This document shows positions 37,412 through 48,400 of a stretch of 64,000 nucleotides of DNA, one piece after another. The notes beneath the pieces are model-generated. The model had not been told where the DNA came from. It searched no databases and saw only the letters and a program-made list of their open reading frames with translations. Source of the stretch: Solanum dulcamara (taxonomy: Eukaryota; Streptophyta; Magnoliopsida; Solanales; Solanaceae); the NCBI RefSeq assembly GCF_947179165.1, contig NC_077238.1, positions 60,495,257 through 60,559,256 of the forward strand, in the 5' to 3' direction. The position numbers and the translations under genes were made by a program. Every line of letters starts with the position of its first letter. Position 1 is the first letter of the stretch.

Positions 37412-37775
37412 TGTGGTGTCTAGTGAGGGTATCTGGGTGGATGGTGAAGATTAAGGCTATTCATGGTTGGTCTAGTCCCAGATATATTATAGAGATTCAA
37501 AGCTTCATTAGAATGGTTGGGTATTATAGATAATTCATTGAGGGTTTCTCCATCATTGCATCATATTAACCCGTTTGACCCGCCAAGATATTTCTTTTGT
37601 GTGGTCAGAGGAGTGTGAGAGGATCTTTCTGAAACTCAAGGAGCTTTATGAAACTCAAGGAGTTTCTTAACACTATTCTTACATTAACTCTTCCAGTTAA
37701 GGATGAGAGATTCACCATTTGTTATGATGCATGTGGCGTTAGTTTGGGTTGTGTACTGATATAGTAGGGCTGGTC
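37412..37775 (+). pseudogene. RT end and RNase H start, element 2 (3' part)
   Basis: Continues the RT of element 2 after the element 3 insertion: VSSEGIWVDGED, then traces of the connection domain, then RLTRQDISFVWSEECER and ERFTICYDACGVSLGCVLI, the first RNase H catalytic block. An imperfect 19-bp duplication (GAAACTCAAGGAG at 37631 and 37650) shifts the frame. Recognisable RNase H stops near 37775. Confidence 0.8.
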
Positions 37776-39060
37776 TAGTTAGCTTCCCCATTTGTCTCCC
37801 TTACCATTGATTTTATGGTGGTGCCGTTCCTTGTTAGATAGGTGGCTAGACCAGCTTTGTTTAGTGTTGGGAGGTGTGGTACTGGTGGTTTTGGTTAGAT
37901 TAGAAGGTTTTCATTGTTAAAGGTTGTCCCATGGGGTTAGTTGTTGAATGGTTCTTCATACAATTGTTCTTAACTAGCTTTGATTTAATTAGTAACCCCC
38001 TCTTCTTCCATTCTAGTTTTCTTAGCTTAGAAGGTTGTCCTTATTAATTTGCCTCGATTGGTTCATAGTAGAAAGGTTGGCTATCAAGGTAGTATGTGGT
38101 GGAGGTGTAGCATCTTTGGAGTTACAATAGATTCTGCTTATTGATTCCTCTTTATGCCTTATTTGTATTTCCAGTCCTTAGACTGTGGAGTTGAGGTTTA
38201 CTCTCTTTTACCTACCTAGTGGGGAAGTTGGTTGGAAATCTCATATATAAGATGGGGTGAAGGTAATTTGTGGAGTGTGAGATTTTAAATTTGTTCATGA
38301 TGAAAATCTTGATTTTTGCATATTCAATAGATTGCGATGTTTGTGAATAGGAATAGATGCCCTTGGACTATTACTGATCGGTTGTCCATGCTTATGCACC
38401 ACCTACCAGCTTGGTTTCCCTTGCACTAGGATGATTGGCTCATACTTAAGGAGGCAGAGTGTTTTGTGGGCACACTATGCTAGTTTTTCAGATGTTTCTA
38501 TGGTAGAAATGAGTCACTAGGGTTGAAATCAGTACAATCTTGTCATTTGCGGTACCATCATCCTTTGGAGCGGAGTGTTCAGTTCAAGAAGGTGAGTTTT
38601 TGTTTGGGTTCTTGGTTTTTCAAGTTGAGATTGGGATTTGGGGCTTTTCCTTGGGTGTTTCATTGTTTTGGTTATTTTTATCCTCCAATATTAAGATAGA
38701 GTATATAACCCTTCGAGGTTGGTGTTGTATGGTTTAGTAGGCAATTTCCTGATTGTGTTGCTAAGGACTAGTAGAATGCCTTTAGTGTCTTGGAGAAAAA
38801 GATTTGGAAACCAAAGACAAGTATTTAAAATTTTGAGTGAGTTGTATCTGCCATGGTCCTGTATTACTCATTTTGGTGGTTTATGTTTAGTTTGGTCGAC
38901 CGCAGTTAAAATCTAGTGTTTTTGGTCAAGTTCGGGCTAAGCAAGCTAGAGTTGGAGCCTCGGAAAGGACTGGAGGATTTTTTGGAGTTAGAAGTGAAAT
39001 TGAGGAGTTTTCTCTCAGCCTGAGTTCTGTGATGGTTTTATTCAACCAGAGAGGGTGTCC
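37776..39060 (+). other. Unclassified stretch replacing the integrase of element 2
   Basis: About 1.3 kb between the broken RNase H and the pol end of element 2. I cannot recognise integrase motifs on either strand, and no LTR boundary or target repeat is visible at its edges. Short open frames at 38540-38737 and 38719-38916 have no recognisable product. It may be filler DNA from a deletion repair, a heavily eroded part of the element, or a fragment of another repeat. Confidence 0.4.
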
Positions 39061-39165
39061 GAGATTTAGGCAAAGCATGTGCGCCCAGAACCTCATCCTT
39101 TCGTGCCTCAAGGCAGTGACTATAGTTTTACTTTTGCGGATGAAAGTTCTTTTAGTAGTGGATGT
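39061..39165 (+). other. Pol end and polypurine region, element 2
   Basis: Ends with GCGGATGAAAGTTCTTTTAG and TAGTGGATGT immediately before TGTAATGACC. It is nearly identical to 9199-9227 in element 1, which marks the 3' end of the internal region. Confidence 0.72.
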
Positions 39166-42100
39166 TGTAATGACCACGAAGGTTATTTTTTTAATTTTGT
39201 AAAATGACCATTTTACTCCTCTCTTTAGTTGCCCTGAGTCATTTCTGATTGGTACCGAGTGTTGGTTTTTATAAAATCCTATGAAAAGTTAAATCTTTAG
39301 AAATTTTGAGTTTTCATAAAGCTTTAAGTGTACAAAAGTGGTATTTGGGACCAACCGAAGCTACGGGTTTTGGAAAAAAATTCCATCGACTTTAGTAGCT
39401 CCAGATGTCTCAATTGACCTAGGAGAGTTTATGGAATCAACTTTGGAGTTGTAACTAATATTTGAGGTCTTGAGTTGAGAATTTGAGAAATTTTAGATCA
39501 AGGTTTGACTTTGGTCAACTTTTGGAGTTTCGATGCTCGAAATGGAATTCCGATGACTCATTTGGATTCGGGGGATGTTTCTTATCTAGAAGAAGTGTTG
39601 GTTGAATTTTAAGAGGTCCCGAGCCTATTTTGGTATTTTGAAGGCCCAAGTTGGTTTAGTTGCGACATTTTGAGTTTCGAATCAAGAAGACCTCGAATTC
39701 AAATTCTGATGGTTCCATCAACTCCGAAATAACCAAATTATGCTAGAAGCATGGTCGTCTCAAGTATTGAGGCAATCGATACGAGTTTGGGGTCATTTGG
39801 CTCTTTTAACTTTGAAAGTTATCCTATGGTTGACTTTGGTCAACATTCATGGGAAACACACTCAGATGAAAATTCTGACAGCGCGGTTAGTTCTGGACTG
39901 TCGATTTTGGTCAGAAAGACCCCTTGTTTGCTTTCCAAGGCTTCCGATCTAATCTCGAGGCCCATTGTGGAATGTGCCTTAAAATGGCACTTGGGTATGA
40001 GACGCACTTTTCATTAAAATGATCTCGTATGGAAATTTTGAATGCGCCATTGAGTCCAAAATATCGAATTTAGTGGGATAGCATATACGGTTTATTTTTA
40101 TCATATTTGAATGATTTCTGAGCACCCCGTCAGAGATTTTGGATTTTTCCAAAATAAGATTTTGCAGCAATCTGGTGCAGACCCGTTTTTGGATTTTCTC
40201 TCAACTTTAAAACCCCATATCTTGGGCTATAGAGCTCCAAATTGGGTGTTTCAAAAGGCAAACTTGTGAGATTTTTCGAGGAGAATGCATTGCGGAGCTC
40301 GAAAACTGATTTGGGGTATTCTATTAAGGTAAATTCTTGATTCTAGTTGCTTCAATGTCCATTTTTGGAATTAATTTTTGAAATTTTTTGAGAATTTATT
40401 TCTTGGTCTATATAAACCCGATTTTGATGATTCAAGTGTCTAAGATTAAGAGAATTTTGTAGGAAATCCGCTGGCAAACTCAGAATCTTATGGGGAGGCT
40501 TTGTGTGAGGTAAATTTACGAATCTACCTACAGTTTTGGCTATTTTTGGATTGAAATTGTGTGGAATTTTGGAAGATTGTATCTTGATTATTTGGACTCC
40601 ATTTTTAATGATTTTTGAGACTAGATTGTGGGGTATTTTTGCAAAAAACATCATGGTGTAATTTGTTTTGAAGGGAGGGTCTAGTGTTTTCAGAATTCGT
40701 TAATCAAGAAGCTGCCATTTTCATCTTTTAGTTCGAATTTTGTGAATTTTTGTTGCATGCTCATTTTACGTAGTTTCCCAACTCTTTATTGATTACCAAA
40801 TTGATTTGCGAGCATGGATTGATATTTAAAACCTATTTTTGGGGTCAAATCCAAAATTTTGGGTGTGAGTCCCAAATTTCCCGTTTTGGACGCCAAAATT
40901 GGTCCATCTCCAAAAATTATAAAATTAATGTCTAAACGAGTGTATCGACGTTGTGGTTCTATTTTTGATAGTGTGGCAATGTTTCGAGATAGCTCGAAAG
41001 GAAAAATCCACTGTAATTTGGAGCTCGCATGTTCAGCCTACAGGTAGGCTACGACTTTTCTTTCTTTAAATTGAGACAGAATGTGTGAAATTATGTTGAG
41101 ATTGATGGAATTTGGGTTGGGTATCTTATCTGTTTATCTTAGGTGTTAGCAATTATGCTTAGAGCTTTTTATCGGGTTTCTTGGGTATTTGGAAATATGT
41201 GTATCTTGTCATTATCTATTAGTATTGTAAGGAGAGTTGAATGAGCATATTGTTGATATTGTGGAGTATGTTGGCCCTAGTATAGGTTGTACACCTTCTT
41301 TAGTTGCCTCGACGTCACTCCGGTGGAATTAGATCCTTATAGAATGGTGTAGCGGGCTAGTTCTTGGTAGTTGGTCTTAGGTAGGCGACTCCCTTTTCTC
41401 CTAATATTACCCTCATCCATAACTCGGTATGATAATGACTTTGGGATGTGGCGACAATACTAGATTTGGTGACCATTTATCTTTGGCTCTAATTCAAGTT
41501 TTGGCGGCATATCAGTTGGTGCATTAGGGAAGATATTCTCGATAGTATTGTTGTCTAGTTGGAAAGGATAATATTCGGTACCATGGGATAAATCATTTGC
41601 GAGCATCCGAGTACCTAGTCCCAGCCTCCGTTCTGAATTATCGGGGAGCATCTGGGTACCCAGTCTCGGCCTCTGCTGGCTTGCTAGTATGACGAGCATT
41701 CGGGTACCCAGTCCTGGCCTCGATCATATTGATGTATTATGGTGAGTATCCGGGTACCCAGTCCTGGCCTTGACCACACCAATGTATTATGGCAAGCATC
41801 CGGGTATCCAGTTCCGGTCTTGGCCATGTTGGACATTCAAGTAAGCATCTAGGTGACAGTCTCGGACTCAACCAATAAGGCACCCTTGTTCATTGACTCT
41901 TGGAGATTCTTGGTTTGGAAATGATACAGTTCTTCGGTTCCTGACATCGCAGATTCTTCATTCCCAGCCTTGGTAGGTGTATCTATTTTGTGTACTCGAC
42001 ATGCTTATGGGGGTTCATTTGGATTTTTATTTAATTTGCACAGAGTGTCCCTGCTGGGCTTATGGGTGCCCAGTTGGGTATAGTTAATTGTAGTTCTTAT

Positions 42101-42688
42101 AGACAGTACTCTTTTCACTTTAGATGCTTATGTTGATTCCTATTAGGCTTATTCATCTTTTCCATATTATTTTTACCTTTTCTGCTCATCGGCCTATGAT
42201 GCCTACTGGGTATCTATTTTCTTGGTACTCATACTACACTCTGCATCTACTTTTATTATGCAGTACCGAGCACTAGCTACCTCTATGGATAGATCGAGCC
42301 TGTTGCAGTCAGCTTCGGAGACAAAGGTGAGCACTTGGCGTTTTTGGATCATTTTTGTCTCATTCAGTTTGGATGACCCATCTTTTGCCTTTTGAGACTA
42401 GCCAGTTGTTGTATATATATTTCTGGTCCATTTTCAGGACTTGTACTCATCTTTTATTTTGTAGCAGCTCTGTACTTGTGACTTACAAGTTCTGGGAGGG
42501 ATTTTTAGTTGTTTATATCATGTTTTGGTTTACTTCCGCTAATTCTTTCTGTTTATCTTTATAATTTACTACTTTTGTTTAGTTTCTGCCCTCAAAACCA
42601 TCACTTGAAGTTCCTGGTTGACGGATTGGCTTACCTACTGGTGGGATATAGTAGGTGCCATCACGACCTGAGGAATCTTGTCGTGACA
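39166..42688 (+). repeat. 3' LTR of element 2
   Basis: A 3523-bp LTR from TGTAATGACCACGAAGG to CTTGTCGTGACA, the most complete copy of this family here. It carries the GCCTACAGGTAGGC inverted repeat (41037-41050), a six-copy 50-bp minisatellite (41601-41873) and two exon-like blocks (40972-41043, 42264-42326). The left LTR of element 4 starts four bases after its end. No gene is supported inside it. Confidence 0.88.
41601..41873. repeat. 50-bp minisatellite in element 2 3' LTR
   Basis: About six copies with the core GGGTACCCAGTCCTGGCCTC or variants, spaced 46-50 bp. It is the counterpart of 17174-17402 and has about one more recognisable copy. Confidence 0.85.
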
Positions 42689-42692
42689 GAAT

Positions 42693-44928
42693 TTTCACAA
42701 CCCAAATCTCAATTCATGATGGAACCTATGTCTCCAACCGATAGGTAAGCCAATCCAACCATTTTATCAATTTAGTTAATTAAGAAAAGTAAATAATAAA
42801 TGATAATCCGAATATCCCATATGTCAAGTCTCTCACAAGTATGAAATATGGAAATCTAAAAATATCACCCAAGATTTGGTGTCATAAGTACAAGAGCTTC
42901 TAAAATAGGATTCAAATATGAAGCTAAATGACCAGTTTAGACATAATAAATATCCTATATGAATACTAAAATAACATAGTAAATGAAAAATAGAGAGAGG
43001 TGTGGGCCACGAAACGGCCAAGCAACTCACCCCAACTCCAAGGTAACCTAATCTTGGACTCAAAAAGCTCCACTAGATTCGCTCTTATTTGGAATCGAAT
43101 ATGCACCAAAAAAGAGTGTAACAAGTGTAGTATGAGTACAAAACCATGTGTACCAAGTATATCTCATTGACCGACAATAAATAAGTAGTGAAAGGAGTTT
43201 ATATAAAAATCATTCTCAAATTTTATAATTCTACATTATACTTATCAATCAAGTCTCACCAAAATAGGGTAATCAAATGTCACAAAATATTTAACACATG
43301 AGATGATATGCCTCAAATACCAAGTAACCTCACAACCGTATATACACAATACTTCTTAGAATATACTTTGAGAGTTTGTGACCCATGGGGGACTCGCGAG
43401 GTCCATATACCGACATGGATGATCTCCATGTGTCTGTGCGGACGATTTCAATGCACTATCATAAAATCAAACCATCCCCAGCATGGACGATTTCCACGTG
43501 CCCAACATATAATCATAAAATTCTCTCTCCTGAACGATTTCCCTTCTATTCGACCTATACTCATACTCAATCTCATATTCATGCATGTGCACAGTATAAT
43601 TTCAACAACATAGGGGATGATGATGCATCTCAATAAATCAAATATCAGTATGACATATAATCACCTCAACTATCACAATTATATGGGTTCAAATAAGAAC
43701 CACAAGCACACCAAAGAAATCAATCAATAATACATCAGGTAATGCCTATATGCTTTGGCATTCTCAAATTACAATCATTTATTCTATAGTAATAAACTTT
43801 CCCTTTATAACAATGGTACTCGTACCAATTCTCATCACACCATTGATACGACACCCCCATCTTTCGCCCTTGCCCATTATTTATTTAAATTTTTAATATT
43901 TAATTAGAGAAACATCCTTCAACGAAGTGTAAAAGTCTTAACATACCTCAAATACTGAACACGTGTAATAAATCCTCAAGATTTTGCCTTTCCTTTTTGC
44001 ATCGTCTCAGAACATTCCAAATCTATTAAAAATTCATTATTCATAAGTAAATAAATTTGTAGACCCCCATATTACTATATGTCTAGTCTAGACCCAAAAT
44101 GCACTCTAAATCTATAATTAATTACCAAAATTGCAAGCCTAGGATTAACTCTAAATTCCTTCAATACCATAGATATGATGATATTCATATAATCAAGTAC
44201 ACCAGCATTTAATTTCCTATCTTAATATACCAAACATAAATCATAATGTGATAATAATAAGAAAATAAGCCAACTTACGAACCCTTCACAGAGCTACGAT
44301 CTAAGAACACCAAATCCTATGCCATGTATCAAATCTAACTCCAAATTATTAGCCACGAGCAGATATCACACATATGTATATTAATTGCCCATAAAAACAA
44401 ACATGTACAAAAAGGATAACTCACGTGAACAGCAACTCACGTATTCCAATTTTTTTTAAAAAACTTTTCTTCCTTCTGTTCAACTCAATGGTAACTATAT
44501 ATATATTTATTTTATTCTTTTGTCCTCCTATATCACTGACAAAACCCCTTTTTTCTTATATAAAAACATATACACCAATCCTTACCTGAAGCTCTAGTCC
44601 CCGTCGCAGCCGCAGATATGTTCTCGTCTGTTTTTTTCCTTCTCAAAGTACAGATTATAAAATACTTATTCCTCTTTTATCTAACTTAGTTACCATGAAT
44701 GTAAAACAGTAGTGGGTATGACCCATTTCTAATTTTAAAATAACTATTATCTTTCATTATTAAATAAATTATTAAAAATAATAAATTACCACATAAATTA
44801 ATTATTTTTAAAAAATACCCTTTAACTAAATAACCACAGTTAAGAAGATAGTTCAAAACTCTTATTTAAACTTTATGGGAAGAGTCAAAATAGTTCTAAA
44901 GCTCAAAATGATCTAACGGGTCGTTACA
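42693..44928 (-). repeat. 3' LTR of element 4
   Basis: A 2236-bp LTR. On the plus strand it starts TTTCACAACCCAAATC (the expected TG is mutated to TT) and ends CTAACGGGTCGTTACA. Read on the minus strand it starts TGTAACGACCCG. Bases 44004-44409 are almost identical to 51525-51930 of the other LTR. Near 44495 a short run TATATATATAT lies where the partner LTR has a long TA repeat. Confidence 0.87.
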
Positions 44929-45400
44929 TCATCTAACACTAAAAAACGTTCGTCCTCGAACTGTTAAGGATTATGAAGTACCTGAATGATCAAAAAGCTG
45001 AGGATATATAATCGTCATGTCTGACTCGGTCTCCCATGCAGCCTCCTCCACCGGACGATGCTTCTATTAAACCTTCACTGAAGCAATCTCTTTCGACCTC
45101 AACTTTCGAATTTGTCTACCCAAGATTGTTAAGGGCTCCTCCTCAAAGGTCAAATTTTGATCAAGTAACACTAAGTACCATTGAATCACATGAGCACCAT
45201 CCTGATGATACTTCTTTGACATTGAAATATGAAATACAGGGTGAACACCAGACAACCCAGGTGGCAAAGCTAACTGATAAGCAACCTCATCAATAAGCCC
45301 AACAATCTCGAAAGGACTAGTATATCTTGGGCTCAACTTTGCCTTCTTCCCAAATATCATCACCCTTCATGGGTGAAACCTTCAATAAAACCCGCTCTCC
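44929..45400 (-). pseudogene. Pol end, GPY/F and chromodomain, element 4
   Basis: Minus strand. The stretch 45363-45067 reads MIFGKKAKLSPRYTSPFEIV, VAYQLALPPGLSGVHPVFHI and KLRSKEIASVKV. Then, after a TAG, WKHRPVEEAAWETESDM (45060-45000) is the chromodomain-like segment. The polypurine region next to the LTR is the reverse complement of ACACTAAAAAACGTTCGTCC. Chromodomains of these integrases bind modified histone tails and steer insertion (family knowledge). Confidence 0.83.
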
Positions 45401-46400
45401 AACCATGAACTCTAAATCACGAACCTTTCAATCTACATAACTTTTTTGCCTACTCAGAGCCATAAGAAGCCTATCCTGAATCAACTTAACCTTATCCAAG
45501 GACTTCCTCAACAGATCTGTACCCTACGGCCTAACCTTAAATACATCAAACGAACCAATTAGAGATTGACATCTCCTACCCTACAAAGCCTCAAATGGTG
45601 CCATCTGAATGCTCGAATGATAACTATTGTTATATGAAAACTCTTCTAAAGGAAAAAACTAATCCTAATGACCACCAAAGTCAATGACACACGCCCGCAA
45701 CATGTCCTCAATGACCTGAATAGTCCGTTCAGATTGACCATCAGTCTGAGGGTGAAATGTTATAGTAAGATCCACCCAAGTACCCAATTCATTCTGTATA
45801 GATTGGCAGAAATGAGATGTAAATTGTGTGCCACGATCTGAAATGATAGAAATAGGCACTCCATGTAAGCGAACTATCTCCTAAATGTATATCTTGGCTA
45901 ACTTCTCTAAATTATAGGTAGTTTTAACTGGTATAAAGTGCGCATACTTGGTCAATCGATCCACAATGACCCATATAGCATCAAACTTACCCAAGGTAGG
46001 CGGCAATCCTACCACAAATTCCATAGCAATACACTCCCACTTCCACTCAGGTATGGGCATCCTCTGAGTCACACCTCCAGGCTTTTGGTGTTCATACTTC
46101 ACTTGTTGACAATTTAGATTTCGAGACACAAAATCTACTATGTCTCTCTTTATACGACACCATCAATAATGATGCTTCAAGCCACTATACATCTTAGTAG
46201 CCCTTGGATGATTAGAGTACCTCGAACTATGAGCCTCCTCCATGATTAGCCTAGTCAAATCACCTGTTCGAGGAACATCAATACGACCTTTTAGCCTTAA
46301 AACTCCCTCAACATCTAGAATAACCTCCTTGGCTTCACTTTTTAACATGTCTCAAATCTTACACAAATCACCATCATTAAGCTATTGAGCCCGAATCTGC
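45401..46400 (-). pseudogene. Integrase, element 4
   Basis: Minus strand. The N-terminal zinc-binding region is at 46348-46163 (EVILDVEGVLRLKGRIDVPR, SSRYSNHPRATKMYSGLKHH). The core has FDAIWVIVDRLTKYAHFIPV (near 45980), [16 protein letters not shown] (45859) and [20 protein letters not shown] (near 45740). The three acidic residues are present, with 35 residues between the second D and the E. MAPFEAL at about 45605 is followed by a TAG in place of tyrosine. Several stops separate the blocks. Confidence 0.87.
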
Positions 46401-47060
46401 TCTAATAAGGGTGATATTGACTCCATGTAAGCCAAAACTCTACTCGATTCTAAAATATCAAGTCACATAAAGCTATTGGCTAAAGACTGGACATCTATGG
46501 CCAAAGGATGCTCTTCACCCTGTAACAAGGCTAGACTACCTATACTCACTGTCTTTCGACTCAAGGTATCTGCTACCACATTTGCCTTACCCAGATAACA
46601 AAGAATAGTCATATCGTAGTCCTTAAGCAACTTCAACCATCTCCTCTGCCTCAAATTAAGATCCCTCTGATTAAATATATACAGGAGACTGCGATGATCT
46701 GTAAACACCTTAAAATGCACACCTTAAAGGTAATGTCTCCAAATCTTTAATGTGAATACTACAGCTGACTACTCAAAGACATGAGTAAGGTAGTTCTTCT
46801 CGTGAACCTTCAACTACCTCGAAGCATAAGCTATCACCTTTCCCTTCTGCATCAATACATAACCAAGACCAACTCGAGAAGCATCACAATATATGATAAA
46901 ACTTTCTCCCTCCACTAGTAGAGTCAAAACTGAGGCAGTAGTCAATAAAGTTTTGAGCTTTTGAAAACTTGCCTCACACTCATCAGACCACAGGAAAGAC
47001 ACTTTCTTCTGGGTCAATCTAGTTAATAAAGATGCAATGGATGAGAATCCCTGCACAAAT
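46401..47060 (-). pseudogene. RNase H, element 4
   Basis: Minus strand, in two open stretches, 47056-46814 and 46720-46463. The first holds LTRLTQKKVSFLWSDECEAS and ESFIIYCDASRVGLGYVLMQ. The second holds FKVFTDHRSLLYIFNQRDLN, LRQRRWLKLLKDYDMTI and ANVVADTLSRK. Catalytic acidic residues are kept; the break near 46735-46810 is a short run of stops. Confidence 0.87.
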
Positions 47061-47955
47061 CATCATTAATAACCTGCAAGGCCGAAGAAACTCCGTATCT
47101 CAGTAACTGAAGCAGGTCTGATCCAATCTCAAACTGCCTCAATCTTCTTAGGATCCACCATATTACCCTCTTTGGACAATACATGTCTTAAGAATGTCAT
47201 CGAACTAAGCTAGAACTCACACTTTGAAAACTTTTCATAGAGCTTCTTGTCATTCAGAATGCCAAGCATAATCCTCAAATGATGCTCATGCTCCTCCCTA
47301 CTATGGGAGTATATCAATATATCATCTATGAAGAAAATAACAAACGAATCCAAGTAAGGTTTGAATACTCTATTCACCAAGTCCATAAAGGCTAATGGGG
47401 CATTAGTTAGCCCAAAAGACATAACCAGAAACTCATAATGGTCACAACATGTCCAAAAACCCATCTTAGGGATATCCTTCGCCCTAAATTTCAACTGATG
47501 ATAACCAGATCTCAAGTCAATCTTGGAGAAAACTAAAGCACCCTGAAGCTGATCAAATAAATCATCAATATGAGGTATCAGATACTTGTTTCTAATGGTA
47601 ACCTTGTTCAACTGCTAATAGTAAATACACATATGCATAGATCCATCCTTCTTCTTCAAAAATAACACTAGAGCACCCCAAGGAGATACACTCAGCCTAA
47701 TAAACCCTTTGCTCAACAAATCTTACAACTGCTCATTCAACTCCTTTAATTTGGCTGGTGCCATATGATAAGGAGGTATGGAAATGGGTTGAGTGCTCGG
47801 TTCTAAGTCAATACAAAAATCAATATTGCGGTCTAGAGGAAGACCTGGCAAATCAATCGGAAAGACCTCTGAAAACTTATTCACCACTAGAATAGACTCA
47901 AGCATAGGACCCTTTATACTAGTATCTCGAATATGTGCCAAATAAGCCAAACATC
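47061..47955 (-). pseudogene. Reverse transcriptase, element 4
   Basis: Minus strand. The entry segment (47950-47723) reads VFPIDLPGLPLDRNIDFCID and ISIPPYHMAPAKLKELNEQL, followed by a TAA-type break. The palm from 47611 reads [58 protein letters not shown] and the intact catalytic FIDDILIYS (near 47310). It ends in [10 protein letters not shown] at 47210, where a stop precedes the connection. Length and order match a normal gypsy RT. Confidence 0.88.
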
Positions 47956-48400
47956 TTCAATCTACCAAGCGACCAGCCCTAAGAAACGATATCACTCTTT
48001 TTGGAGAATGACTAAGAGAACCTCTCCACTCTACTATAGGAATCCCAAACATAGCTAATGTAATTGTTTGAGCATGATAATTCAAAATCGCATGATAGGG
48101 AGATAACCAATCCATCGTAAGAATAACATCAAAATATACCATATCTAAGATTTTCAAGTCTACGTGAGTATCTTATCCCATCAAAGTAATCACACACGAT
48201 CGATATACCCAATCTACCACTACGGAATCCCCATTAGGAGTATAAACATGTATAGCCAAATCAAGAGACTCACATGATATATCCAAACTCAAAGCAAAAT
48301 ATGTGGACACATAAAAATACGTAAAGCTTGGATCAAATAATACAGTAGTTGATCGATGACAAACCAGAATAATACCTATGATAACAGCATCTGAAGCCTT
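47956..48400 (-). pseudogene. Aspartic protease, element 4
   Basis: Minus strand. The active-site region reads TTVLFDPSFTYFYVSTYFAL near 48345-48290, with the glycine after D-P replaced by serine. PNGDSVVVDWVYRSC follows, then LKILDMVYFDVILTMDWLSP (48157 onward), the conserved downstream block. A TGA/TAA-type stop separates the halves near 48170. Confidence 0.82.

Larger units (their letters stand above)
14935..42688 (+). mobile_element. Element 2: Ty3/gypsy chromovirus opened by nested insertions
   Basis: A plus-strand element whose own sequence is 14935-19642, 25992-27332 and 37412-42688. Solo LTR A lies in gag and element 3 lies in RT. Its two LTRs flank a PBS, gag, protease, RT and the start of RNase H. 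The integrase and chromodomain are missing: from 37776 to about 39060 there is unrelated-looking sequence. The 5' LTR lacks its first about 50 bp, so no target-site duplication can be tested. Rejoined length without insertions is about 11.3 kb, plausible for the family given the deletions. Confidence 0.85.

Noticed and set aside
38540..38916. Two short open frames in the unclassified stretch as host exons
   Set aside because: No recognisable motif and too short; a GT-like site after GAAG near 38592 alone is not enough.
37800..39000. Integrase of element 2
   Set aside because: I looked for the DRLTK, SDRG and GQSER blocks in all frames and did not see them.
43308..43636. Overlapping open frames, also seen at 50799-51134
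   Set aside because: They recur because they lie in paired LTRs of element 4; no domain and both strands open.
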